Source: Leptolyngbya sp. PCC 6406 (GTDB lineage: Bacteria > Cyanobacteriota > Cyanobacteriia > Phormidesmidales > Phormidesmidaceae). Taken from it: a stretch of 52,023 nt of DNA. Shown one piece after another: positions 23,947-32,192 of the stretch. Made by a program: the position numbers and the translations under genes. Location of the stretch: assembly GCF_000332095.2 (NCBI RefSeq), contig NZ_KI913949.1:43421-95443 (forward strand). Reading direction: 5' to 3'. The notes below the pieces were generated by a model. It was not told where the DNA came from, ran no database searches, and saw only the letters and a list, made by a program, of their open reading frames with translations. Numbering within the stretch: the first letter of the stretch is position 1; each line of letters begins with the position of its first letter.

Positions 23947-25569
23947 TTGTCTGCTAGCTACCCCTTGACCCACAACGTCATCTTCAGGGGTAGCCAACTC
24001 AGACCCCTGACCGAGCCGTCTACCCCAATTTCGCCAGAACCTCAACTCCCCACCGATCCCTTCTGGCTGACGGATGATCTGATTTTTCATTACCAACGGT
24101 GCGATCGCCGCGCCTACTTGGATATTCGCGGCGATCGCAGCCAGACCGATCCCCCCAGCGACTATTTACAGAAAATCAAACAGGATAGCGCCGAACATCG
24201 AGTCATGGTCCTTGCCGATTATGACCCGGTCCAGCGGCCCCAGTTTCCCCCCGGAGACTGGCAAGCCGGAGCGCAGGCCACGGTGACCCTGATGGCAGCG
24301 GGGGCAGAGGCCATTGTCGGCGGTGTATTGCTTACCCCAATGGTGACCCCTCGGCGGCGAGGCACCTACTTGATCAGTCGTCCAGACCTGTTAGTCAAGC
24401 AGCCGGGATGGTCCCTCTGGGGCGACTGGCAGTACGAACCCATCGATATCAAACTGGGCAAAAAGCCCAAATTGGACTACCAGGTAGTAGCCACCTACCA
24501 CGCCTACCTGCTGGCCCAGATTCAGGGCAACTGGCCCCAGGCCAGTTGGTTGGCCCTACGGGAGGGACGCTACCATGCCGTGGATCTAGATCAGCAGCTC
24601 CCCAAAATGACAGAAGTCCTGCTGGCCTGTTGGCACAGTCTTCAGGCTCCCACGGCCCCAGAGGTCTTCATTGCCCATAGCCGCTGCGACCTCTGCCGCT
24701 GGTATAGCCACTGCTACACCACCGCCAGCAGTCAGCAGCACCTCTCCCTGCTACCGGGAGTCACCCCCGCCCGCTACACCCACCTGCAAAACCTGGGGCT
24801 CACCACCGTAGATACCCTGGCCCTAGCCCACCCCACTCGATTGGCCCATCTTCCTGGCTTTGGGGATGCGGTGGCAGAAAAGCTGGTTCACCAAGCCCAA
24901 GCCACACTTCATAACCGGGCCATTGCCCGATCAGTCTCAGGTCAACCCTTTCCCCTTTCCCCCCGAGAGCTGCCCTCAGCAGCCGTGGAGCTGTATTTCG
25001 ATATTGAGGCTGCCCCCGACTTTGACCTGATCTACCTCCATGGGGTGCTCGTGGTAGATCATCGTCAAGGCACAGAAACCTTCCATCCCCTGCTCGCGGA
25101 GACCGTAGATGAAGAGCACCGAGCCTGGGAACAGTTCTTAGATCTGGTGCTGCAATATCCCGACGCCCCCATCTATCACTTTTGCCCCTACGAGGCCCAG
25201 ACCGCCCGCAAGCTGACCCAGCACTATGGATCCCTAGGACGCGGAGAGTTGAACCGTCTCCTCAGTCGGTTTGTAGATATCCACTGGGCAGTCACAGAGG
25301 CCGTAACCCTCCCAGTAGAAAGCTACGCCCTGAAACATATTGCCCGCTGGATGGGGTTTCAATGGCGGGACAGCGAGGCCAATGGAGCCCAATCCATTTG
25401 CTGGTACAACGACTGGCGAACCACCGGCGATCGCACCTATCTGGAGGCCATCCTCCGCTACAACGAGGATGATTGCCGCGCCACCTACCACATCAAGCGC
25501 TGGCTGACGGAATTTGCCCAACCATTCTGGGCCTGCGCTGCGCCCCTAACCGCCGCCGCATCCCAGTAA
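23947..25569 (+). CDS. TM0106 family RecB-like nuclease
   Basis: A 540-residue protein with a Cas4/RecB-like PD-(D/E)XK N-terminal nuclease: SRPDLLVKQPG and PIDIKLGKKPKLDYQV (about residues 145-180) supply the acidic and DxK residues, and cysteines in YQRCDRR and CDLCRWYSHC probably hold an Fe-S cluster. Helix-hairpin-helix-like residues (HLPGFGDAVAEKLVHQA, about 300) follow, then an RNase H-like domain with YFDIEAAPD (about 352) and NEDDCRATYHI near the end. The TM0106 family is thought to act in DNA repair or recombination; in other bacteria the domains are often fused to helicases. The start appears to be TTG at 23947. It stands alone. Confidence 0.85.
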   Translation: MSASYPLTHNVIFRGSQLRPLTEPSTPISPEPQLPTDPFWLTDDLIFHYQRCDRRAYLDIRGDRSQTDPPSDYLQKIKQDSAEHRVMVLADYDPVQRPQFPPGDWQAGAQATVTLMAAGAEAIVGGVLLTPMVTPRRRGTYLISRPDLLVKQPGWSLWGDWQYEPIDIKLGKKPKLDYQVVATYHAYLLAQIQGNWPQASWLALREGRYHAVDLDQQLPKMTEVLLACWHSLQAPTAPEVFIAHSRCDLCRWYSHCYTTASSQQHLSLLPGVTPARYTHLQNLGLTTVDTLALAHPTRLAHLPGFGDAVAEKLVHQAQATLHNRAIARSVSGQPFPLSPRELPSAAVELYFDIEAAPDFDLIYLHGVLVVDHRQGTETFHPLLAETVDEEHRAWEQFLDLVLQYPDAPIYHFCPYEAQTARKLTQHYGSLGRGELNRLLSRFVDIHWAVTEAVTLPVESYALKHIARWMGFQWRDSEANGAQSICWYNDWRTTGDRTYLEAILRYNEDDCRATYHIKRWLTEFAQPFWACAAPLTAAASQ

Positions 25570-25602
25570 GTTTTCAGGCAGAAAGAAGACCAGAAAAAGT
25601 AT

Positions 25603-25632
25603 TTGACAAAAGGGATCACCGCTCCGCACAAT
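25603..25632 (+). promoter_or_regulatory. Promoter of tRNA-Asp
   Basis: TTGACA (25603-25608), 18 bp spacing, CACAAT (25627-25632), with transcription expected a few bases before the tRNA at 25646. The spacing and -35 are near consensus. Confidence 0.65.
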
Positions 25633-25645
25633 AGAGATCGCTCTT

Positions 25646-25719
25646 GGGCCTGTAGTTCAATTGGTTAGAGCACCGCCCTGTCACGGCGGAAGTTGCGGGT
25701 TCGAATCCCGTCAGGCCCG
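25646..25719 (+). tRNA. tRNA-Asp (GTC)
   Basis: A 74-base cloverleaf: acceptor GGGCCTG paired with CAGGCCC, anticodon stem CCGCC/GGCGG with loop CTGTCAC (anticodon GTC), T-arm GCGGGTTCGAATCCCGT, discriminator G. The 3' CCA is not encoded. Confidence 0.97.
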
Positions 25720-25955
25720 TCCTCAAAGTTGCCCGTTTTTGACCCTGCAAATCCCGAAACGACTGCCCCGCATAGGTTGTAGTGGTTTCTCCTTGGTTGC
25801 TTTCGGGTTGCCAAAGTTGCCATCCAGTGGCGATCTACTTCACGGTTGCGCTATTTCGAATCGGGGGTTTGTGAGTCGGATTCGGTATAAAACCCTGGAA
25901 CGCCTTTGTTCTAAGGTTTTAGTAGACTAAAGGGAACGGTTCCCAAGGCAGCACC

Positions 25956-26753
25956 ATGGCTTACAGTGAACACCCACAGCCCGCCTCCGAAACCCTGCCC
26001 ACCATGTACGATTTGCTCAGCGAAGACCCGGAGGAGCCAGGGCTGCCTGATGTTGGCGCTAGCCCGTCGCGAGACGTATTTCATGACTTTCAGCCTCAAC
26101 TGCTGCGGGAAACCTGTCAGTCTCCCGCCTATCCTGCCCAGGAGATGTTTGCCGGTACAGATCTCAATCTCTATTACGATGTTCGTCACCCCCGCTGGCA
26201 TAAGCGCCCCGATTGGTTCTTGGTGCTGGGGGTGCCAAGGGCGCTGCAACAAACCGATCTCCGCTGGAGCTATGTAATCTGGCAAGAGGGTGTGAGCCCT
26301 TTCCTGGCGATTGAACTGCTTTCCCCAGGTACCGAGGCTGAAGATCTAGGGCAAACCCTGCGGGAAGTGAACCAGCCACCGACAAAATGGCAGGTGTATG
26401 AGCAGTTGCTGCGAATTCCCTATTACGGGGTATTTGATCGCTACACCAGAGTCTTTCGACTGTTTCGGTTATTGGGTTCCCGGTACCAGCCCGTAGAGCT
26501 ATCTGAGCAGCGCTTTTGGTTTGAAGAGCTGAAGCTAGGGTTAGGGGTGTGGCAGGGTCAGTATCAAAGCACTGAAGGATCCTGGTTACGCTGGTATGAC
26601 GCTGAGGACAGTTGGGTGGCGACGGCTGAGGAAATCGCTAGTCAAGAGCGGCAGCGGGCCGATGAAGCGCAACGGCGAGCCGATGAAGCGCAACAGCGAG
26701 CTGAGCGTTTGGTAGCTCAGTTGCGGGCCTTGGGTGTTGATCCAGAGGACTAG
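25956..26753 (+). CDS. Uma2 family protein with C-terminal heptad repeats
   Basis: A 265-residue Uma2-type protein. The PD-(D/E)XK-like core has RPDWFLVLGVPR (about residue 83) and FLAIELLSPGTEAEDLG (about 112), then YEQLLRIPYYGVFDRYT and FRLFRLLGSRY. The last ~50 residues are a charged coiled coil of near-repeats (QRADEAQRRADEAQQRAERL), encoded by short tandem DNA repeats at 26648-26710. This long subtype is frequent in cyanobacteria; function unknown. It follows the tRNA-Asp gene by 236 bp on the same strand; no gene is seen between. Confidence 0.88.
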   Translation: MAYSEHPQPASETLPTMYDLLSEDPEEPGLPDVGASPSRDVFHDFQPQLLRETCQSPAYPAQEMFAGTDLNLYYDVRHPRWHKRPDWFLVLGVPRALQQTDLRWSYVIWQEGVSPFLAIELLSPGTEAEDLGQTLREVNQPPTKWQVYEQLLRIPYYGVFDRYTRVFRLFRLLGSRYQPVELSEQRFWFEELKLGLGVWQGQYQSTEGSWLRWYDAEDSWVATAEEIASQERQRADEAQRRADEAQQRAERLVAQLRALGVDPED

Positions 26754-26766
26754 TAAAGTCCCATCT

Positions 26767-26792
26767 GTAGGGGCAATCCCTTGTGGTTGCCC
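26767..26792. repeat. 26-bp dispersed repeat, intergenic copy
   Basis: Identical to 24-49 in the kinase gene (GTAGGGGCAATCCC...GGTTGCCC). Confidence 0.75.
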
Positions 26793-26891
26793 GGTGGGTG
26801 AGTGATCGATATTGGACTGGTCGTGGGGTGTTCTTTGGATTGCACGTGCCTTATTTACGATGAACGAAAGTTCGACGAAGAGCGTCCTAAC

Positions 26892-27174
26892 ACGACTTGG
26901 AAGGTTATGTTTTGAAACGAGTTGAAAAGCCTGCTCCGTCATTGTCTCCATACAGACATCCAGTTCCCTGTTTGCGTTAGCGGCTCCCCTAGGGAGCAAC
27001 GGAGTCGTTGGCTTTGCCGCCCCAGAGGGGCTAGGGAATGGCCAGAACCCGATGGTGTGGCTGGCTTTCTCCCTTCGGGAGACGCTAAAGCGTTGGCAAA
27101 GCCTGTCTGAAAGACTTACGACTCCGCTCAGCCAGCAGGCAATGGGTTCGGTTTTTTGTAACCTTCCAAGTTGT
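26892..27174. mobile_element. 283-bp miniature element with 8-bp target duplication
   Basis: Termini ACGACTTGGAAGGTTA (26892-26907) and, reversed, ACAACTTGGAAGGTTA (27159-27174) differ at one base. GTCCTAAC flanks both sides exactly (26884-26891 and 27175-27182). The interior has hairpins (CTCCCCTAGGGAG at 26984) and the module TGGCTTTCTCCCTTCGGGAG found again at 34325. No transposase is present. It lies within a few bases of the stop codon of the following reverse-strand gene. Confidence 0.8.
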
Positions 27175-27186
27175 GTCCTAACGGAC

Positions 27187-28572
27187 TTATTCCTCAATTT
27201 TTTCACAGAGCAGGGGATTGTAGTCCACCGGCAGTTTCAAGGTATAGGCCCGTGCTTCTCCTGCCGAGGGAAAGTCGTAGCCCTCGACGAGATCCTTTGC
27301 CTCCCCATCCAAACGGCTATAGCCCGTGGACCGGAGAAGCTGGGGAGGACCGTCCAAATTGCCGCCCCCATCTACTAAGACACCCCACCAGGATTCCTGG
27401 GGCGCGATCGGCAGACAGAGCCCTAGGGTATAGGGCACTTTCTCCACAAAGCTGGGCAGGGGTTGGGACTCAAGAGCATTGACCTTACCCGCATTTCTGA
27501 GCCCCGTAAACCATTGGGTCTCCGCCGCCTGACCCTCCGCCAGAGTCGTGCGGCTAGGGCCGGTGTAGCTCCGCAGTAGCACCAGAAAATCCTGGGATAC
27601 CCCCGGTACCGGTGATGGTTGCCGACAGTTGGTCTCGCTATAGTCCACCGCCACATCGACCCGGTAGGCCCGTGCCGCCGCCTCGCTAGGAAAGCTGTGA
27701 CTCCGCACTAAGCGCTCACCCGCATCATCAAAGGAGGTGTAGCCCGTCCCCCGCAGGGGAAAAACGTTAGGATTCACAGCCCCCTCTGCCGTCACCAGTA
27801 CCAACCACTGGGCAATGCTGGGGAGCGCAGGCAGACACAACCCCTCGCTATAGGGCAATTGGGGAAACCCCTGAAAAGGCTGCACCGAGGGCGGCTGGGC
27901 CGCCAGGGCAGGATCCTCATTGGCTAAATCCTCTAGCCAGATCTCTTCCAGTTCCTGAGCTTCCTCGTCTTCGACTTCCACGGTGCCGCGATAGGTACTC
28001 AAGATGCGGAAAAAGGAGGCAAAGGTGTCCCGTGGGTTGGCACGGGCCTGGGGCGCAGGGGAAGTGGGATTAGGGTTGGTGGCTGGGGGATTGGTGGGGG
28101 GCAGATTGGGCACCGACCCAGAGGCAATCGCGCCATCGTCATCATCGTCATCGGTGATGGCGGGCGATCGCGGGGTGTCGGTGCGGGCAGAGGGAGATGG
28201 TCTAGATCGGGGAGTTGCGGTGGACCGAGCTGCCGCCGTGGAGCTTGTGCCCCCGCCACGGGCAGGGGCTTGGGTGCTGGCAGCAGTGCCCCTATTTGCC
28301 GCCGCACTCGCCGTTGCGCCACTGCTGGCTGTTGTAGCACCGCTGGGAGCCTGGGTCGGCGTACTGGCCGCTGTCTCTGAGGGCTCCAACCGAGTAATGG
28401 AAATGCCCTCCTCCTCTGGGTCAGGAGGAGGAACCAGAATGCTTTCTGATGCCCCCGTAGGGATCAACAAAATCACCCCATGGAGAGCCAGGGAGATAAA
28501 CAGCATGGGAGCTACAAAAGATTGCCACAGGGGACGTTTTTGCTGGGGGGAAGGCGGGAAATCCATGGTCAT
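27187..28572 (-). CDS. TonB-like membrane-anchored protein with duplicated C-terminal domain
   Basis: A 461-residue protein. Residues about 14-38 (PLWQSFVAPMLFISLALHG) are a membrane anchor shared with the next two genes. A short acidic stretch (PPPDPEEEGISI), then a long Ala/Ser/Thr/Pro-rich linker (about 60-185) with DDDDDD, precede two homologous C-terminal repeats (about 239-326 and 370-456). Each repeat has PY..GLCLP, LR.TGY, FPS...ARAY and VDY....C, so two cysteines each. The anchor, linker and end-domain order is that of TonB-family proteins that bridge the periplasm. The real partner is unknown. It is last of three same-strand paralogues, 98 bp below the second, and a miniature element sits right after its stop. 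Confidence 0.65.
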   Translation of the reverse strand: MTMDFPPSPQQKRPLWQSFVAPMLFISLALHGVILLIPTGASESILVPPPDPEEEGISITRLEPSETAASTPTQAPSGATTASSGATASAAANRGTAASTQAPARGGGTSSTAAARSTATPRSRPSPSARTDTPRSPAITDDDDDDGAIASGSVPNLPPTNPPATNPNPTSPAPQARANPRDTFASFFRILSTYRGTVEVEDEEAQELEEIWLEDLANEDPALAAQPPSVQPFQGFPQLPYSEGLCLPALPSIAQWLVLVTAEGAVNPNVFPLRGTGYTSFDDAGERLVRSHSFPSEAAARAYRVDVAVDYSETNCRQPSPVPGVSQDFLVLLRSYTGPSRTTLAEGQAAETQWFTGLRNAGKVNALESQPLPSFVEKVPYTLGLCLPIAPQESWWGVLVDGGGNLDGPPQLLRSTGYSRLDGEAKDLVEGYDFPSAGEARAYTLKLPVDYNPLLCEKIEE

Positions 28573-28669
28573 ACTCTAGGGATGAAAGATTCTCAAGGTC
28601 ATCACTAATTGATATCTTCAATACTATGATTTTTTATGATTTTTTTAATTTAATATCCTGCTGTAGGAT

Positions 28670-29206
28670 TTAATTTCTCGGGTCCGATTGCCAGATTATC
28701 ACCACGGCAGAACCAGGGGGTTGGCCCTCCCCGATGCCCACAACCGACGCAAACAAAATAGATTCACTCTCCTCTTGTAGCTCATAGAGTAGGGCACCAC
28801 AATACCCAGACTCATGGGCCACCAGCTCGGTTCCAAACATCAGGGGTAGTTCATCGGAAATAACATATTGATAATTTCGAGTAAAGAACAAGGCATCTAA
28901 ACCGCCACTCACAAGGTCTGGAATTGTGTCTAGTTCCTTGAAAAAACAGGCTTGATCAATATCTTGATGCCATCCTCGCTCTAGGGCAGCGGCAACCAAG
29001 CCGAGATCACGGTTGATAACGCCAAATTCCCCTGTCATAACGACTTCTCTGGACTGGGCTGCCCTTGCCCGCGCCCGTTGTACAGAAGCAGCCTCTGTGG
29101 GAATTAACAGAATAATCCCATGGAATGCTAAGGAAAGAAATAGCATCGGAGCGACAAAGAGTCTCCACAAAGGCGTTTTCTGTTGTAGGGTTTCGGGAGA
29201 AGTCAT
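28670..29206 (-). CDS. TonB-like membrane-anchored protein, short paralogue
   Basis: A 178-residue protein with the same anchor (PLWRLFVAPMLFLSLAFHG, residues 12-30). It lacks the long proline-rich linker: the anchor is followed within about 15 residues by the C-terminal domain, GVINRDLGLVAAALERGW ... GGLDALFFTRNYQYVISDELP ... PPGSAVVIIWQSDPRN. That domain aligns end to end with residues about 170-287 of the next protein. It may be a linker-deleted duplicate, and with so short a spacer could hardly cross the periplasm. Codon use is more AT-rich than the neighbours. Function unknown. Confidence 0.65.
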   Translation of the reverse strand: MTSPETLQQKTPLWRLFVAPMLFLSLAFHGIILLIPTEAASVQRARARAAQSREVVMTGEFGVINRDLGLVAAALERGWHQDIDQACFFKELDTIPDLVSGGLDALFFTRNYQYVISDELPLMFGTELVAHESGYCGALLYELQEESESILFASVVGIGEGQPPGSAVVIIWQSDPRN

Positions 29207-29328
29207 GATGACAGGGAGTTGGATTAACTATTAGCTGTTCCAGCCTAAATTCATGGTTCCTAAAGCATAAGGAGTTCAGCCTTGGTGTCTGTTTGGGTCT
29301 ATCGTGATACATTACGTTGTCGCTGGCC

Positions 29329-30192
29329 CTACAACCTCGGATCTGACTCCCAAATAATCACGACAGCAGTACCTGCTGGGTTGCCAGGACCAATGCCGAT
29401 CACGGAAACAAAGACCTCTGTAGAGCCTCCAGATTGCACCTCGTATAACGCGGCATTGCCGTACTCACCCTGGGGTAACAATTCATCGCCAAATAAACGG
29501 GGCAATTCATCTGTGATGATGAAGTCATAGCTACGGGTAAAAAACAGCGCATCAAGGGCTTTGGGGACTAGGACAGGGCTTGTTGCTAAGCTACTGAAAA
29601 AGAAACTTTGATCGACAGTGGGAGGCCAGCCCCGGCTCAAACTAGCGGCGACAAGCCCAGGATCACTATTGATGCCCCCAAACTCTCTGCCCAAAGCGGA
29701 TCCCCGTGCGGCTCCGGCACGGGCACGGGCGCGATCTGGATCAAATCCTCCGGTATCTTCTGGAGGAGGAGTCGGTTCAAAGGGGTCATCTACAGGGAAG
29801 GTGTCATCAGCGGGGGTCTCAGTGGGGAGGGGAGCATCAGCGGGGATCTGGTCAGGACGGGGGGGGGCCGCTTGACTAGAGGCCGGAGGACGATCTGGAG
29901 ACGGGGGTGTTTGGTCCTGGGGGGGTTCTGGAACCTCCTCTAGGGGGGGTAAATCCTCTACCGCAGAGAGGCTGATCACTTCTGGGGCTTCCTGGGGGGG
30001 CTCCTCTTCTTCCTGCTCAGCACTGGCATCCCAGGTGGGGAGGGGCACAAACAGAAGTGCACCATGGAGCACCAGGGAAATCGTTAATAGGGGAGCGATC
30101 AACCATCGCCAAGGCTGCCGACGGGGCTGCGATGGGGGAAAATTCTCTGTTGGAGGCGTGGGAGGCTCGACCAGAGTGGAGGGAACGGCCAT
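29329..30192 (-). CDS. TonB-like membrane-anchored protein, long paralogue
   Basis: From the ATG at 30192 the protein has 287 residues. Anchor at about 28-48 (WRWLIAPLLTISLVLHGALL), then an acidic and Pro-rich linker (about 55-155: EQEEEEPPQEAPEV, PEPPQDQTPPSPDRPP), then a C-terminal domain (FGGINSDPGLVAASLSRGW ... KALDALFFTRSYDFIITDELP ... AGTAVVIIWESDPRL). This is the usual TonB plan of anchor, extended linker and periplasmic domain, but the C-terminal domain is not one I recognise as TonB_C. It is first of the three paralogues downstream of pstS, so phosphate control is possible. A TTG at 30213 is an alternative start. Confidence 0.65.
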   Translation of the reverse strand: MAVPSTLVEPPTPPTENFPPSQPRRQPWRWLIAPLLTISLVLHGALLFVPLPTWDASAEQEEEEPPQEAPEVISLSAVEDLPPLEEVPEPPQDQTPPSPDRPPASSQAAPPRPDQIPADAPLPTETPADDTFPVDDPFEPTPPPEDTGGFDPDRARARAGAARGSALGREFGGINSDPGLVAASLSRGWPPTVDQSFFFSSLATSPVLVPKALDALFFTRSYDFIITDELPRLFGDELLPQGEYGNAALYEVQSGGSTEVFVSVIGIGPGNPAGTAVVIIWESDPRL

Positions 30193-30296
30193 GGGGGAGG
30201 GGCGCGGTGACAACTAAATTGAAAAACCCCGGAACAATTGAATTGCCCTGGGGTTAGGCTATTTCCAAGCAAAGATTGCGGGGATAGGGATAGAGA

Positions 30297-30380
30297 TGCC
30301 TGGAATCGCGATGGCCCCTTTGGGCCGGTCCTTGACCATGGCCCCTTTGGGCCGGTCCTTGACCATCGCAATTCCAGGCA
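30297..30380. repeat. Double REP-like unit in an inverted repeat
   Basis: Two tandem 30-bp units of ATGGCCCCTTTGGGCCGGTC plus CTTGACC lie between outer arms TGCCTGGAATCGCGATGG (30297-30314) and the near-complement at 30363-30380. It separates pstS from the TonB-like genes. Confidence 0.75.
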
Positions 30381-30397
30381 ACCTTCCAATCAAACCG

Positions 30398-30424
30398 ATG
30401 GGACATAGCAGCGCTATGTCCCAT
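30398..30424 (-). terminator. Terminator hairpin after pstS
   Basis: ATGGGACATAGC and its exact complement around a 3-base loop, 9 bp past the pstS stop. On the transcribed strand it is followed by CGGTTTGATT, a weak T-run, so some read-through to the TonB-like genes is conceivable. Confidence 0.6.
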
Positions 30425-30432
30425 AGATCTGT

Positions 30433-31374
30433 CTACAGACCCAGCCGGGATAGGATGGTGGTGTAGTTATTGGCAGGCATGGCTACATAACCGACTTCCC
30501 GCACCAGGGTGGTATCCCGAGAGGTTTCCAGGTAGAACTTCACAAAGGCGCGAACCTCTGGACGTTGTAGACCATCATTGCGGACATAGATGAATAGAGG
30601 CCGAGCAAGGGGGTATGCACCACTGGCAGCGTTTTCAAAGGTGGCGGAAACGCCATTTACGGGCACTGACCTAAGAATGTTTTGGTTCTCCAGATAGTAG
30701 GCAAGGCCAAAATAGCCCAGGGCGTAGGGGCTACGGGAGACGCCGACGACTAGGATATTGTCATCTTCGCTGGCGGTGTAATCAGCGCGGCTGGCAGCAA
30801 CCTCACCCATAACTTCCTCAGTGAAATAGTCGAAGGTACCGGAGTCGGTCCCAGGACCAAACAGGGAGATGGGGTTACGTGCCCACTGGCGATCGAGCTG
30901 ATTCCAACGGCGGATGCGACCCTCTGCGGCGGGCTCCCACAGGGTTTTGAGCTGATCTATGGTCATGCCCGCAGCGGGAACGGTGCCCTCTGCGCCAAAG
31001 ATGCGGGTATTGCTAGCAACTACAACGGCTAGGGCGTCAACCCCAACTTGAATTTCGGTGTATTGAACGTTATTGGCGGCACAAGCGGCCACTTCAGTGT
31101 CCCGAATCGGACGAGAAGCATTGGAGATTACGGTTTCTCCATTGCAGAACTTACGGAAACCGCCGCCCGTTCCAGAGACGCCCACGGTGATATTGACACC
31201 GGGGGTCGTTTTCCGAAATTCCTCGGCCATGGCCTCGGTCACGGGGTAGACGGTGCTGGAACCGTCAATATCGATACTGCCAGAAAGTTGAGCTTGGGCA
31301 GCAGTGGCCACGCTCAGGGTAGCCGCTACCGCTGTGAAGGCAGCAGCAAGAGTTTTGATTCCGCTCGCGAACAT
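30433..31374 (-). CDS. pstS: Periplasmic phosphate-binding protein (PstS/SphX family)
   Basis: The ATG at 31374 gives 313 residues. Residues 1-28 are a signal peptide (LAAAFTAVAATLSVATAAQA). The mature protein has the PstS/PBP-like layout: GSIDIDGSSTVYPVTEAMAE with the phosphate-binding SSTVYP, SGTGGGFRKFC, ISNASRPI, and FGPGTDSGTFDYF. It captures phosphate for a Pst-type ABC transporter, but no pstC/A/B genes adjoin, as for the stand-alone binding proteins of cyanobacteria (SphX type). Three Pho-box repeats lie about 75 bp upstream (31446-31498). A longer frame to 31425 reaches into the promoter and is unlikely. Confidence 0.92.
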   Translation of the reverse strand: MFASGIKTLAAAFTAVAATLSVATAAQAQLSGSIDIDGSSTVYPVTEAMAEEFRKTTPGVNITVGVSGTGGGFRKFCNGETVISNASRPIRDTEVAACAANNVQYTEIQVGVDALAVVVASNTRIFGAEGTVPAAGMTIDQLKTLWEPAAEGRIRRWNQLDRQWARNPISLFGPGTDSGTFDYFTEEVMGEVAASRADYTASEDDNILVVGVSRSPYALGYFGLAYYLENQNILRSVPVNGVSATFENAASGAYPLARPLFIYVRNDGLQRPEVRAFVKFYLETSRDTTLVREVGYVAMPANNYTTILSRLGL

Positions 31375-31445
31375 ATACAGAACACTCCGTGGTGTTGGGG
31401 AGAAATAAAGATGCGTTAGTACCACCCCGTACAGTAACGGTCGGA

Positions 31446-31498
31446 GTTTAAGGACACTCAGACAGAAATTTAAGGGAAGGGGGTTTTTACCTTAAGAA
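31446..31498 (-). promoter_or_regulatory. Pho box (SphR/PhoB-type operator) upstream of pstS
   Basis: On the reverse strand CTTAA occurs three times, its complement TTAAG lying at 31448, 31470 and 31492 (forward coordinates), exactly 22 bp apart. Cyanobacterial Pho boxes are direct repeats of (C/T)TTAA(C/T)(C/T)(T/A) with an 11-bp period, so 22 bp is two periods. The intervening 11-mers are degenerate. Position and orientation fit activation of pstS during phosphate limitation. Confidence 0.7.
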
Positions 31499-31705
31499 AC
31501 GGTAATGCTTGAGGAACGGGAACCCTGGCGAGAGGAGGCGGGAAAGGTCACGATGGTGAAGAACCGACACAAAGGGGCCATCGCCATCTTCCCTCACGAT
31601 TCAGGATGCTCAGGCTGGGATGCCAGGATTCCAGAAGAACTCCTGAGTAGCGATCCGGTCCCACCGTAGGATGGAGACAGTGAATGGCAACGGTGGGGCA
31701 GGACC

Positions 31706-32119
31706 ATGGACAAGGCGGCACAACTTATTCGCATGGCGGAGGATGAGCTGACGGAGTACAGCACCGATGCCCGAAAAATAGAGAAGCTGCGGCGAAAGTT
31801 TAGCTTTGCGGTGCCCTACCCAGAGCAGGCAGCGATACGGGCGGCGGTGCAGGCCAGTATTCCGCAGAGCTTTGTGGCAAAGCTGGTGGCGGCCAATCGG
31901 CAGACAGTAGCGCTTCCCTTCTGGGGAATTGGCGGTCTGGGCCTGCTGTTGGGCATTTCTGGGCGGCAGCCGCTGGATCTGATTGCCACGGGGATCGGCT
32001 TCTATGTCGCCTTCCAAGTGCAAAAGTGGGGCTGGGAAATGGAGGCGAAGCGTCTGGTGGTCGCGACCCTGGATGACATCAAGGCGGGGGTAGAGGCCGT
32101 TACCCAGCCTGAAGGATGA
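31706..32119 (+). CDS. Hypothetical membrane protein
   Basis: A 137-residue protein. N-terminal ~65 residues are charged and helical (LIRMAEDELTEYSTDARKIEKLRRK); residues about 72-105 form a membrane hairpin (LPFWGIGGLGLLLGIS ... LDLIATGIGFYVAF); the tail is helical. I recognise no family. GGGGCAGGACC precedes the ATG, with only weak ribosome-site character. The FAD oxidoreductase gene starts 73 bp downstream on the same strand. The preceding 280 bp (31426-31705) hold the Pho box and nothing else seen. Confidence 0.6.
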   Translation: MDKAAQLIRMAEDELTEYSTDARKIEKLRRKFSFAVPYPEQAAIRAAVQASIPQSFVAKLVAANRQTVALPFWGIGGLGLLLGISGRQPLDLIATGIGFYVAFQVQKWGWEMEAKRLVVATLDDIKAGVEAVTQPEG

Positions 32120-32192
32120 TTAGGACAGTGGCGGCGCAAAGCCCTGCACCTCGTTTAGGATTGGGGGCGAATCCTCCAGAGGCACCGCCGCC

